Of a stretch of DNA of 64,000 bases, positions 26,823-36,053 are shown in pieces. Both the position numbers and the translations under genes were made by a program. Position 1 is the stretch's first letter. Every line of letters begins with the position of its first letter. The notes under the pieces are model-generated. The model saw nothing but the letters and a program-made list of their open reading frames with translations. It searched no databases and had not been told where the DNA came from. Source of the DNA: Bacillota bacterium (GTDB lineage Bacteria > Bacillota > UBA4882 > UBA8346); assembly GCA_023392595.1 (NCBI GenBank), contig JAEVYU010000067.1:1-64000 (forward strand), read 5' to 3'.

Positions 26823-28094
26823 TTATTTTTTATAGCGTTGAATAATCGCGTTGACTTTTGCGGTACAATCTTTCATGGCTTGTTCCGGGGTTTTTTGCCC
26901 GGTCATGGCTTCCTGGGTTGCCACGATGATCGCGTCATTGACTTCGGTCATCCCGATAAACATCGGCATTGCTTTACCGTAGGGGATCTGGGCCGAAACC
27001 ACCCCGCCGAATTTATCGTTTTTGATCATCGGCGACTCACCGACATCGGTACGGGAAGAAGTGACGCCGTTATCCTTGAAAAATTTAATCTGAACATCCT
27101 TGCTGGTCAGATATTTTACAAAATTCCAAGCTTCGTTCTTCGCCTTGGTGGAGCGGCTGATGCCCCAGAAATCGATTTGGGCGAAGGTCGCTTTCTTTTT
27201 ACCCGCCGGCAACGGAGCGACCATTAAAGTTTCTCTCGCTTTCAGGCTGGGATTCAAAGCATCGACAATCGGAATGGTAAAACCGGAACCAATGACCATG
27301 CCCACTTTCTTTTGGGCAAAGAAGGTCCGGACGTCTTGAGCCGACATTTCGTTAGGCGCCGGAGGCGTTACTTGATCCTTGGTATATAATTCCACGAAAT
27401 ATTTAAAGGCTTCCAGGGATGCCGGGGAATCCAGGGTGCATTTGGTCATTTTGGCATTGAAAATATCCCCGCCGAAGGACCACAAAATCGGGAAATAACG
27501 GCTGATTAAGGACGCGCTTTTATTGGCGACCATTCCAAAACCCCATTGGTCTTTACCGTTGGTCATCTTCTTGGCATATTCCCGGAACTGTTCCCAGGTT
27601 TCCGGCGGTTTGCTCGGATCTAACCCGGCCGCTTTAAAGATTTCGGGGTTATAGTAAATAACCATGGATTGGGCGGCATCCGGGATGGCACGGACCTGGC
27701 CGTAATAACTGCCGATTTTTCTGGGTAGCGGCGCCCACTGATCCATAAAACCCTTTTTCTCTTTTTTAATGAAGGGATCTAGATCCAGTAAATAACCCTT
27801 GGCAATAAAAGGCGGTATATCCTGGATCTCGCAATGGACCACATCCGGAGCATTGTAAGCCTCGGAAGCGATGATGAATTTTTTAGCTTTATCGGCCTGG
27901 GAAACCGGCTCAAACTTGATCTCCACCTCCGGATGGGCTTTTTCATATTCCGCCGTGACTTCTTTGAGGCATTTCAACCACACATCTTCCGTCATGTGCC
28001 AGTCTTGAAAACGGATCACCGTTTTAGCGGAAACACTTACGGTCGAGATCAAAACCATACTTAACAGCGCAACCAATAATATTTTTTTAAACAT
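26823..28094 (-). CDS. extracellular sugar-binding protein of the ABC transporter
   Basis: A 423-residue family-1 solute-binding protein. The signal peptide (1-23) ends VSVSA-KT, a signal peptidase I site with no lipobox cysteine. The mature part carries typical hinge segments 'QVRAIPDAAQSMVIYYNPEIFKAAGLDPSKPPETW' (quoted in part: YYNPEIFKAAGLD) and 'WNFVKYLTSKDVQIKFF'. It should bind a mono- or oligosaccharide and deliver it to the two permeases. A soluble form needs a periplasm, which supports a diderm cell. First gene of the operon. Confidence 0.93.
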   Translation of the reverse strand: MFKKILLVALLSMVLISTVSVSAKTVIRFQDWHMTEDVWLKCLKEVTAEYEKAHPEVEIKFEPVSQADKAKKFIIASEAYNAPDVVHCEIQDIPPFIAKGYLLDLDPFIKKEKKGFMDQWAPLPRKIGSYYGQVRAIPDAAQSMVIYYNPEIFKAAGLDPSKPPETWEQFREYAKKMTNGKDQWGFGMVANKSASLISRYFPILWSFGGDIFNAKMTKCTLDSPASLEAFKYFVELYTKDQVTPPAPNEMSAQDVRTFFAQKKVGMVIGSGFTIPIVDALNPSLKARETLMVAPLPAGKKKATFAQIDFWGISRSTKAKNEAWNFVKYLTSKDVQIKFFKDNGVTSSRTDVGESPMIKNDKFGGVVSAQIPYGKAMPMFIGMTEVNDAIIVATQEAMTGQKTPEQAMKDCTAKVNAIIQRYKK

Positions 28095-28273
28095 GGTACT
28101 CCTCCCTCATTTCGAATTGTAAAATTTGTTTTTTTCCGGCTCCCGGGTGTTTTTCCCTCCAACCCTCACCTCCTTACGAGTTCAAATCGAGGTTTTTTTA
28201 AGGAAATCCGGAATCATCATGGCAAATGGATGACCGGATGTTGCATTTGATTTAATCATAATGTAACACAAAA

Positions 28274-28308
28274 GAAATACGACCCGCCAGTGCAGGGAGT
28301 CGTATTTT
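28274..28308 (-). terminator. terminator after the two-component system
   Basis: On the minus strand AAATACGAC and GTCGTATTT form the base of a long hairpin with an inner CCC/GGG pairing, followed by CTTTT. It lies about 70 bases past the response regulator stop and before the sugar-binding protein gene. Confidence 0.8.
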
Positions 28309-28375
28309 GGTCACAAGATAATTTTTTAAAGTATGACGGCAGTCATACTGTCGATCCTTAAAGTCATAGGCAAGT

Positions 28376-29032
28376 TTATACCAGTCCCCGCAAAATAGCA
28401 AAACGGGTGGCTTGGGAACGATCCTTCAACTCAAGTTTTTCATAAATACTACTGATATAATTTTTTACCGTCCCTTCAGCCAGTTGCAGGCTTTTGGCAA
28501 TTTGCTGGTTGTCTTCGCCCATGGCCACGTGGCGTAATACTTCAATCTCCCGCGGAGTCAAATGGGACAATATTTCATTGGGAGCAATGGTATCCACCGC
28601 CCGGTAGCGATTGACTTCCTTCACCAATTTGGCGGTAATTCGCGGTGAAATAAGCACTCCTCCCTGATGGACATGGACCAGGGCTTTGGCCAGTTCATCC
28701 GGTTGGATCTCTTTGAGTAAATATCCCGCGGCCCCGTAACGCAATGCTTCGAAAACATATTCGTCATCTTCAAAGGTGGTCAACATGATCACTTTGGCGG
28801 TATATCCTTCTTCGCGATAATGGCGGATAAATTCGACCCCGTCCATTTGCGGCATCCGCACATCCAGCAGGATTAAATTGTGGGGCTGAGTCCTGCAAAT
28901 TTCCAGGGCCTCCATTCCATTGCTGGCGATGGCGACTACCTTCGCTTCGGGAATCAACAATTCAATCACGATTTTGAGGTTTTCGCGAAACAGGATTTGA
29001 TCATCCACAATGATGATTTGTAATATTTCCAT
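28376..29032 (-). CDS. NarL-type response regulator
   Basis: A 218-residue regulator with a complete receiver domain: the acidic pair in IIIVDDQ, the phospho-acceptor aspartate in LILLDVRMPQMDGVEF, threonine in MLTTFED and the lysine in YLLKE. A LuxR-type helix-turn-helix ('LTPREIEVLRHVAMGEDNQQI') ends the protein. The ATG at 29032 is inside the end of the kinase gene (32-base overlap), so the pair is translationally coupled. Confidence 0.93.
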   Translation of the reverse strand: MEILQIIIVDDQILFRENLKIVIELLIPEAKVVAIASNGMEALEICRTQPHNLILLDVRMPQMDGVEFIRHYREEGYTAKVIMLTTFEDDEYVFEALRYGAAGYLLKEIQPDELAKALVHVHQGGVLISPRITAKLVKEVNRYRAVDTIAPNEILSHLTPREIEVLRHVAMGEDNQQIAKSLQLAEGTVKNYISSIYEKLELKDRSQATRFAILRGLV

Positions 29033-30263
29033 GAGCCTCACCCTCTTTTTGAAATGGCAGCCAGATACACAATGAAAAACCGTTTCCGAGTCTGGAGGAA
29101 ATGTTGACTTTTCCGGCCAACTCGTCCACCCGTTCTTGAATGCCCAACAATCCATAACCGCCGGTGGGAGAGTCGGTGCCGCGCCCGTTGTCTTTTATGT
29201 TCACTTCCACTCCTTCGCCCACCAGATAAAAGGAAATATACACTTCCGTTGCTTTGCCATGGCGAAAGGAATTGGTCAATCCTTCCTGAACGGCGCGGTA
29301 AATTACCTTTTCCAATGGTTTGCCGATATACTGCGGCACATCCCCGAAATTCAAACTGACCTCGATCCCGGTCGCTTGTTTAAAGACCTTGGTTAGCCGG
29401 AGGATCGCTCCCAATCCGTTATAATCTTCATTCTCCCGGGGCCGCAAGGTATGAAGCGCCTGCCGCAAGTCCCGCAAACCATCCAGGGCCAGATTTCTGG
29501 CTTTCTCGATCTCGGCCGGGACTTCCTGCCCGGCGGCTTGTTTTTGGACCAAAAAGGCATTCAACAGGGCAATTAAATTGGTAAAGGTATAGGCGAGGGA
29601 ATCATGAATTTCCCGCGCGATCCGAGTCCTTTCCTTAAAAATCGAAGATAGCTCCGCTTCCGCCGCAACCGTTTGTAAACCGATATTCGCTTCGGCTAAA
29701 TAACGGTTGGAGATATACAATTGATCATATAATTGTTTTTCCTTCATGCGTTGGCATTGGTCCTTACGGGCGAAGTATCCGATGACGCTTCCCAAGAGAC
29801 AATGGAAAGTGAGAATCAGATAGGTAAAGATCTTCGAAGACAGTGCGGGTTGATAAAAATCCCATAGTAGGATTTTTCGTTGCATCAGCCAAAAAAGAAA
29901 GAGGATATCGAACAAAATAATACCAAACGCAGTCTTGCTTTGAAAATAAAAATAGCCTTCAAATGCTTGAAGCAAGTATAACAGCCCCAAATTGCCGGAC
30001 TTCCCGATAAAAGGCAGGGAAATTGCTAATAAAAAAAACATCCGGATGAAAAAAAGCCCTTTGCGGATATTTTTCCAAGGGATGAACACCATCAAAAGGG
30101 ATAGGGCCATTTGCAATAAAATGGCGATCACAAACTGTTCCGACCACTCGTTGGGAAAAATCCGCGTGAAATTTTCCTGTTGATAGTAATAGTAAATTAC
30201 CATCAAGTGGACGAAAATCTGAATCATTGCTGAAAGTATTTTCTTTTGCAAGTTCGTCATCAT
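29001..30263 (-). CDS. sensor histidine kinase (HisKA_3 / NarL-partner type)
   Basis: A 420-residue kinase with about five to six N-terminal membrane spans (residues 10-170) and no large extracellular loop, then a dimerisation helix with the phosphorylated histidine in RTRIAREIHDSL, and an HATPase domain with the N-box 'EGLTNSFRHGKA' and the G-box 'GGYGLLGIQERV'. The topology suggests sensing inside the membrane. No ribosome binding site is obvious before the ATG ATG at 30263. Partner of the next gene; its signal and targets are unknown, but the ABC genes on either side are candidates. Confidence 0.92.
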   Translation of the reverse strand: MMTNLQKKILSAMIQIFVHLMVIYYYYQQENFTRIFPNEWSEQFVIAILLQMALSLLMVFIPWKNIRKGLFFIRMFFLLAISLPFIGKSGNLGLLYLLQAFEGYFYFQSKTAFGIILFDILFLFWLMQRKILLWDFYQPALSSKIFTYLILTFHCLLGSVIGYFARKDQCQRMKEKQLYDQLYISNRYLAEANIGLQTVAAEAELSSIFKERTRIAREIHDSLAYTFTNLIALLNAFLVQKQAAGQEVPAEIEKARNLALDGLRDLRQALHTLRPRENEDYNGLGAILRLTKVFKQATGIEVSLNFGDVPQYIGKPLEKVIYRAVQEGLTNSFRHGKATEVYISFYLVGEGVEVNIKDNGRGTDSPTGGYGLLGIQERVDELAGKVNISSRLGNGFSLCIWLPFQKEGEAHGNITNHHCG

Positions 30264-30444
30264 TTGTTTGGTAATGAATTACTTTCCCGTTTATTGGCGC
30301 CGCCTTTGGTGCGGTCATTTCTATTTTATCACAAACTTTAACGGCTGTGGCTGGTTTTTTCTGCACATTCCATGCTCCGGCCGACTGATTATCGTTCAAA
30401 AACAACCGGGTGAGCCCTTTGGGCCGGGTATTTTAAAAAACGGA

Positions 30445-31658
30445 TCATAGATTTTTAGAAACATCGAAGCGGTAAGCAAGCAATGCCGGAACCACACAGG
30501 CCAGTATCCCCAGGAAGAGGGTTCCCAGTCCGATGGGTAACTCATGCCAAGACCACCCTATGCCCACGGTGATAGCGGTTTTTTGCTGCAATATCCCTGC
30601 GAAAATTGAGAATAATCCGTGTCCGGCCGCCAAACCGACGATGACTCCCAATCCCACCAATAGGACTCCTTCCATGACGATGACTTGAAAAAGGTCGCCG
30701 GCATTGGCTCCAATGGCCCGGAGAATCGCCTGATCCCGGCTTCGGTTAAGCGATGATCCATATAAGGTTAATGCCACCGTCAATAAGGTGATCGCGATCA
30801 CGATATAGGTGATCATCTGCAAAACCTGTTCCCCCTGGCCCATAAGGGCAAAAAATCCGATAATGATCTGGGCGGGAAAGATCAATTGCGCCCGCTGTTC
30901 GCCTTGAAACTGTTGATATAAACGCATCGCGTCCACATATCCTTTTGGCCTGACCAGAATCGCAGTAACGCCATGTTCGTGGTTTTCATGCTCTTCATGT
31001 TCACTGGAGAAAGTTTCATGGGATTCATGGATTTCCCAAATGCTCTTCAAAGGAACCAGAATAGCCTGGTCGTACGGACCCCCAACCGCTTTCAAAATCC
31101 CCACGACTTGATAGGGGTGTTCCCGGTGTTGCTCACCCTGTACCCCAAGGGACAAGCCATGGATGGAAGTAAAACGATCCCCCACTTTTAAGCCCAGTTC
31201 TTGAGCCACTTTGGTTCCAATCACCGCTTCATAAGGGGCCGAAAAAAATTTGCCAACTTCCAATTGAAACCACCGGGAGCTTTAGCGGTTCCGGGTTGTG
31301 CAAAAATATCACCCGTAGTGCCGACAATCCGGTAGCCCCGGTAATTGTCGCCGAAGCCCAGAGGAATCGCCGCGGCAACTCCCGGCTGCCTTTTTAATTC
31401 TTCCAGAATTTCTTCGGGGATGTTGCCAATCGGATTGTCCTGAAGAAATACGGTATTGAGGACCAGTTGAATCGGACTGCCCTTGGCGCCGACGATTAAA
31501 TCGAATGGCTCGGTGGCCCGGACGAATCCCTAATGGAGTCCTTCCGACAATAGCAATAATGTCACGGTTAAAGCTATCGCTAAAGCCACGATGCCCGTAA
31601 TGATGGAATTTTGCAATGGTTTGGCCAGCAAATTACGCCACACTATGCACAGTTTCAT
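30445..31658 (-). pseudogene. broken MacB/LolE-like ABC permease
   Basis: The frame opens at an ATG at 31658 (MKLCIVWRNLLAKPLQNSI), is cut by a TAG at 31530-31532 where relatives have a glutamine-like codon, and continues with the conserved FDLIVGAKGSPIQLVLNT block. A frame change near 31262 then leads into an intact 270-residue C-terminal half with the FtsX/MacB domain and four membrane spans. The rest of the protein reads well, so the damage (one nonsense base, one indel) is recent or due to sequencing error. The start overlaps the ATPase gene by 26 bases. Confidence 0.82.
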
Positions 31659-32328
31659 TCGGGGTTCCCTCCAGCCGTTGTAATTTGATAATTCGGGTAA
31701 ACCGGCTGATCACTTCCTGATCGTGAGTCGCCAAGACGAATAGGCTGTTCTGTTCGCGGCAAAGCCGGGTTAATAATTCCAAGACCTTTTGACTATTCTC
31801 CCTATCTAAACTGGCTGTCGGTTCATCGGCCAAAACGATCCGGGGTTCATTGGCCAGGGCCCGGGCAACAGCCACCCGTTGCTGCTCCCCGCCGCTTAAT
31901 TGATGCGGGCGGTGATAAAACCGGCCGGCTAGCCCAACTTCTCTGAGCAAGGCCTCTGCCCGTTTCCGCTGAAGAGATTTGGGAACCACCCCGCCAAAAG
32001 CCATTGCCGCCAAAATATTCTCCAAAGCGTTGAGACTATTTAATAAATTATAGTTTTGGAAGATATAGCCAACGTTTTTGCCCCGCCAAATGTCCCGCTT
32101 TTTTCCTTTCAGATCATCGATGCGCTCCCCGTCGAGGTGAATTTCTCCGGTCGTTGGGGTAATCAATCCGGAAATAAGATGCAGTAAAGTGGTTTTTCCG
32201 GAACCGCTGGGACCGGCCAGGGCCACCTGTTCCCCGCTTTCCAGCTGAAGTTCCTGAAGATAAAGGGCGGTAATGGATTGCCCTTCCGGACTCCGGTATT
32301 GTTTTGAGAGATTCTTCATGACCAGCAT
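31633..32328 (-). CDS. ABC transporter ATP-binding protein (MacB/LolD type)
   Basis: A 231-residue ATPase with Walker A GPSGSGKT (near 40), the Q-loop, the signature LSGGEQQRVAVARAL, Walker B IVLADEPTASLD and the H-loop ATHD. This subfamily drives mechanotransmission exporters and lipoprotein-release complexes. Its own permease gene next door is broken, so it may be inactive as part of this complex. Confidence 0.92.
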   Translation of the reverse strand: MLVMKNLSKQYRSPEGQSITALYLQELQLESGEQVALAGPSGSGKTTLLHLISGLITPTTGEIHLDGERIDDLKGKKRDIWRGKNVGYIFQNYNLLNSLNALENILAAMAFGGVVPKSLQRKRAEALLREVGLAGRFYHRPHQLSGGEQQRVAVARALANEPRIVLADEPTASLDRENSQKVLELLTRLCREQNSLFVLATHDQEVISRFTRIIKLQRLEGTPNETVHSVA

Positions 32329-32344
32329 CTTTTGATGCCTCCCA

Positions 32345-32887
32345 TCATTCCTTACTCCGTTCCAAACGTTCGGCGTTCAATCGAACCAAACTGACAAACC
32401 CGGTTTCCTGGTCGATCTGGCTGCCAACCTCCAGCTTTCCAATGACTTGAATCGGTTGATCATAAGGTAGCGCCGTCGCCGGCTTACTCAGTCTTACGAT
32501 GACAATGTCGTTAGGCCAATTGGCATCGGTAGAGCAGAACGGGCAGATCGCCATCGGCACTTTCGTCAATACAAAAAAGGCCAGAGTCGGTTTGAGCGGC
32601 GGCGCCATAAATCCCGTCATTTGCACCCGGTGGCCGTTCAACGTTTTGAGCTTGGAAGAAAACTGAATACCCAGGGGCGAAACCCCGCTGTACAATTCAT
32701 TAAACCCCAGAACCGTCGCTTCTTCATTGATCCACTCAAACAGAGAGGCCGCTTCAACCCGGCAATCGAGAAAGGACGGCTTCCAATTGGAAGCCGTCCT
32801 TTCCGGTGTTTCGTTCCATGGCTTCAATCCAGGAATCAGCAACATTCCCAAGGCGATTCCCATTGCAAGCATGGCCCGCTGTGTCAT
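32345..32887 (-). CDS. exported DUF3299-like protein
   Basis: A 180-residue protein with an N-terminal hydrophobic segment (about 4-20) and a beta-rich domain. The pattern 'LNGHRVQMTGFMAPP', then 'FFVLTKVPMAICPFC', resembles DUF3299. The two cysteines in CPFC could bind metal. I start it at the ATG at 32887, which has GGGAGG 7 bases upstream; a longer frame would run into the phosphatase gene. It stands between the alkaline phosphatase and the ABC ATPase, all on the same strand with short gaps, so it is likely part of that operon. Confidence 0.6.
   Translation of the reverse strand: MTQRAMLAMGIALGMLLIPGLKPWNETPERTASNWKPSFLDCRVEAASLFEWINEEATVLGFNELYSGVSPLGIQFSSKLKTLNGHRVQMTGFMAPPLKPTLAFFVLTKVPMAICPFCSTDANWPNDIVIVRLSKPATALPYDQPIQVIGKLEVGSQIDQETGFVSLVRLNAERLERSKE
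32770..32803. repeat. perfect 34-base palindrome inside a coding region
   Basis: Two 17-base arms (GAAAGGACGGCTTCCAA and its exact complement) meet without a spacer. It lies in codons 29-40 of the DUF3299-like gene, in the linker after the membrane segment. It is in frame and adds no stop. Confidence 0.9.
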
Positions 32888-32903
32888 GGTTTTTCCCTCC
32901 CGC

Positions 32904-34715
32904 TTATTTTTTGGTGGGATTAAGCCCCAAAGCTCTCGCGATTCCGAAAAACACTTCGGTGTTATCCATGATCCCGTGGAAATAATCGGCGCCGGGACCA
33001 TCGGCGGTAAGCGGGATATCATCGGCAGTATGAACTTCCTGGGTTTCATTGTTGGGAAGATTGCCGTTATAAAGATCGCCCTTGGAATCTTTTTTGGGAT
33101 TGGCGATGGTTTTGCCGTCCGCCGCTATCGCCGGAGCGATGGGATCGGGATTGAATTTATAATCTTCATTGTACTCGGGATGATTGGCGTATTGGATCGC
33201 CAGTGTAACATCGGGAGCGGGATTGTCGGGGAAACCGTCCTTATTCTGATCTTCAAAGATCGGGAAGCCCGCTTCGGCGTATGTCCGTACTCCGGAACGT
33301 CCCGTCTTGCCGTCCAATTCATGATAGGTTCCGGTGATGCTGGCGCTATGAGCGTGGTCGGCCACGACAATGATTAAGGTGTTTCCGTTCTTTTTGGCAA
33401 ATTCTTTGGCAACGCCAATCGCTTTGTCCATCTCGATTGTGTCGTAGGTCGCCCGTTCCCAGTCCATGGTATGCAATTGCTTATCGATGGAGGCTCCTTC
33501 GACCATCAGGAAGAAACCGTTGGGATTTTTACTTAAAACACCAATCGCCTGTCGGGTCATATCGATTAAAGTCGGTTGATCGGTGAAATCGCCGAGTACC
33601 GCCGGATTTTTAGTTACTTCACGGTCCAGGTAAACGTTCATATTATCCAGATGGAAGAATCCCAATAGTTTATTGGCATTATTCACTTGATTCAATTCGG
33701 TTTTATTGCTGACGAAAGTATACCCTTGATCTTGAAACTCTTGAATCAAATTACGGTCATCGGTCCGTTTGGAGCCGGGAATGCTTTTGGGCAAGAAGTG
33801 TTCTGAACCACCACCCAGGATCACATCGGGACGATGAAGGGGATCCAGCATGCTGGCGGCGATTAAATTGGATTCGCTGCGCCGACGCGTATGGGCTAAC
33901 ATCGCCGCCGGTGTGGCATCGGTGATATAGGCGGTGGATACAATGCCGGTAGCCATACCCCGGGTCCGTTTGGTCAATTCGATAATGTTTTCAACCTTGG
34001 GATCATCAAAGGGATCTTTGGTCGAATCGGCGTAGACACCCATGGCATTGACTACGCTCTTGTTTCCGGTGGCATACGCCGAAGCGCTGTTGGCCGAATC
34101 GGTAACCAGCGAATCATATCCGGATGTGGTAATCAAGGCCAGATTCGACATTTTTTCCATTTCCAGCAGATCATTGTAACGGCCCTCAGTAATTCCTTTG
34201 GAAAGGATCCGGGCCATCTGGCGCGCCTGCAAACTCATGCCGTCACCGATAAAGAGGATCACATTCTTTGCTTGCTGAGGGGCTTTCTCCAGTACCACAT
34301 GGTAAGCGACTTCCCGGGAAACCTTGCCTTTCTCGGTTAATACATTGACCGCAACTTTGACGGCGCCCGGTTTTGAAAAACTGACTTGATCGATCCGGAA
34401 TGTGCTCATACCGGGATCCAATTTAATATTGGCTATTTTGCCAAAAAAATTTGAAGCGGATTGGCCGTTCACCAAAACATCCACGGACTTCACCGTTCCA
34501 ACATCCTTGACCTCAACCGCAAAATCAAATCTTTGACCCGCTAAAAACTTGGCGGCATCAATCGGCAGGATGGTAATGGCGTGATAAGGGAAATTCGGGG
34601 TGGAAGGAGCGGCAAAAACCCCACTTCCGGTCAATGCCAGCGCCAAAACGAGCGCCACTATCAGTCCCTTCCGAATGTTCCGGAATGCAAAGCTCTGTAA
34701 TGAAAGATTACCCAA
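32904..34715 (-). CDS. phoA: alkaline phosphatase (PhoA family)
   Basis: A 603-residue secreted phosphomonoesterase. A signal peptide (about 16-36, ending GVFAA) is followed by an N-terminal beta domain of about 110 residues and then the catalytic domain: metal ligand D158 in FIGDGMS, nucleophile S207 in VTDSANSASAYATG, the MVEGASIDKQLH segment and VADHAHS with zinc-binding histidines. The N-terminal extra domain is not in E. coli PhoA. The start is a TTG with GGAGG 9 bases upstream. It heads the operon with the DUF3299-like and ABC genes. Confidence 0.92.
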   Translation of the reverse strand: MGNLSLQSFAFRNIRKGLIVALVLALALTGSGVFAAPSTPNFPYHAITILPIDAAKFLAGQRFDFAVEVKDVGTVKSVDVLVNGQSASNFFGKIANIKLDPGMSTFRIDQVSFSKPGAVKVAVNVLTEKGKVSREVAYHVVLEKAPQQAKNVILFIGDGMSLQARQMARILSKGITEGRYNDLLEMEKMSNLALITTSGYDSLVTDSANSASAYATGNKSVVNAMGVYADSTKDPFDDPKVENIIELTKRTRGMATGIVSTAYITDATPAAMLAHTRRRSESNLIAASMLDPLHRPDVILGGGSEHFLPKSIPGSKRTDDRNLIQEFQDQGYTFVSNKTELNQVNNANKLLGFFHLDNMNVYLDREVTKNPAVLGDFTDQPTLIDMTRQAIGVLSKNPNGFFLMVEGASIDKQLHTMDWERATYDTIEMDKAIGVAKEFAKKNGNTLIIVVADHAHSASITGTYHELDGKTGRSGVRTYAEAGFPIFEDQNKDGFPDNPAPDVTLAIQYANHPEYNEDYKFNPDPIAPAIAADGKTIANPKKDSKGDLYNGNLPNNETQEVHTADDIPLTADGPGADYFHGIMDNTEVFFGIARALGLNPTKK

Positions 34716-34853
34716 TCATCAACACCTCCAAAATATTTTATAACCATCGTACTGGAGAAAGTTGATTATGAGGTTAAACATGTTTTAATTCAAAATTAAA
34801 TTCAGACCAATACTATGTAAAACATTGAAAAATGCTGTGCAAAATATTTCCTT

Positions 34854-35272
34854 TCAATATAATTTCATTCCAATAGCCCATTTTCCGTTGTCATCCTGTG
34901 AATCCCGTTCAGTCTTGATCCGGCCGTTTGTGTCCCATCCGCCGATATCCGGGATGGTGGTGGTAATGCCGTTATCGGTCTTGATCATTTTTAAAGCGCT
35001 GTTTTCATCATAATCAAAACCGGGGTTGTTCTTGGTTCCGGAAAAGCCGGGGATGGCCAGGAGCCTGCCCATTTTATCGTATTCGTAATTCAGCCACTCC
35101 TTGCTGCCCCGATAACGGATTCCGGTCATCTGTCCCATGATGTCATATTGATACTGGGTTGCATGCCGTCCGGCATAACTTGTTGTGACCCGCTTTACAT
35201 TCCCTGCCGGGCCATATTCATAACTCAAAGATCGTTTGGGATTGAAGTAAGTCAGAGTACCGTCCGTTCAGA
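34854..35272 (-). pseudogene. Rhs/YD-repeat protein fragment
   Basis: About 135 residues of YD-repeat sequence (SYEYGPAGNVKRVTT, QYQYDIMGQMTGIRY, NYEYDKMGRLLAI, FDYDENSALKMI) without an N- or C-terminal part. The readable frame starts right after a stop at about 35272 and ends at a stop at 34854. It is a remnant of a much longer Rhs gene and marks the edge of the accessory island. Confidence 0.8.
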
Positions 35273-35311
35273 TTTTATGATAGAATAAATTAAAGGATGG
35301 TACCAAGTAAA

Positions 35312-35707
35312 ATGGATAATAAAGTCCAATATTGGATTGATCTTGCTGAATATGATATAGAAACTGCCGAGGCCATGTTTGAAACCAAAAGATTTTTATA
35401 TGTTGGTTTCATGTGCCATCAAGTTATAGAAAAATCGCTTAAGGGCTATTATGTTTTCGTTAAAAATGAAATTCCGGATAAAATACATAATTTACTAAAA
35501 TTAGCCAAACAATCGGGTTTATACGATTTGTTTTCGCCGGACCAGAAAAAAATATTAGATAGGTTAGATCCCTTAAATATAGAGGCCAGATATCCGAAGG
35601 AAAAAGAAAAATTGCTTCAGGCTTTAACCAAAGAAAAGTGCCAGGAAATAATAATCATGACAAAGGAGCTATATCAATGGATAAAGCTGCAGTTATCGAA
35701 AAGTTAA
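35312..35707 (+). CDS. HEPN domain protein
   Basis: A 131-residue helical protein of the HEPN (PF05168-like) type: 'AEYDIETAEAMFE' and 'VGFMCHQVIEKSLKGYYV' with the conserved helix-1/helix-2 pattern, and 'KIHNLLKLA' at the third helix. It lacks the R-x(4-6)-H RNase motif of HepT toxins, so RNase activity is doubtful. It pairs with the overlapping nucleotidyltransferase gene. HEPN/MNT pairs act as toxin-antitoxin or signalling modules. The ATG at 35312 is preferred to one at 35297. Confidence 0.8.
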   Translation: MDNKVQYWIDLAEYDIETAEAMFETKRFLYVGFMCHQVIEKSLKGYYVFVKNEIPDKIHNLLKLAKQSGLYDLFSPDQKKILDRLDPLNIEARYPKEKEKLLQALTKEKCQEIIIMTKELYQWIKLQLSKS

Positions 35708-35985
35708 AAATATATGCTAATTTGGTTCGTGCTGATTTTCCTGTTCAAAAAATTATTCTTTATGGCTCTTACGCTAAAGGAACTGCACGGGAGAATAGCG
35801 ATATTGATGTTGCGGTAATCGTTGATAAAATCGACGATATTTTAGAATCGGAATATAAATTGTTTGAACTTAGAAGAGATATTGATGAGATGATCGAACC
35901 GCTTATTTTTGAAGCAAATAGCAATGATCCAAGCGGTTTTCTTGAAGAGATTCAAAAAACCGGAGAAGTAATTTATAGTGTTTAA
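35677..35985 (+). CDS. MNT-type nucleotidyltransferase
   Basis: A 102-residue minimal nucleotidyltransferase. The GS-x(10)-D-x-D active-site motif is complete (G30, S31, D42, D44: GSYAKGTARENSDIDVAV), so it should transfer a nucleotide from an NTP. In MntA/HepT modules this modification silences the HEPN partner. The ATG lies 9-10 bases after AAGGAG and 31 bases inside the HEPN gene. Confidence 0.88.
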   Translation: MDKAAVIEKLKIYANLVRADFPVQKIILYGSYAKGTARENSDIDVAVIVDKIDDILESEYKLFELRRDIDEMIEPLIFEANSNDPSGFLEEIQKTGEVIYSV

Positions 35986-36053
35986 TGAGGCTGTATTTCC
36001 GACCGTGTAAATGCGATAATCTCCAATTAAGAAAAAATTAAAGAGATAAGCCC

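Noticed and set aside
29959..30405. 148-codon frame over the kinase gene start
   Set aside because: Antiparallel-free shadow in a different frame of the kinase N-terminus; the membrane-span reading of the kinase is far more convincing.
30445..31263. 272-codon frame as a complete permease gene
   Set aside because: Its first codons lie inside a conserved domain, and the missing N-terminal half is readable upstream in another frame, so it is the tail of a broken gene.
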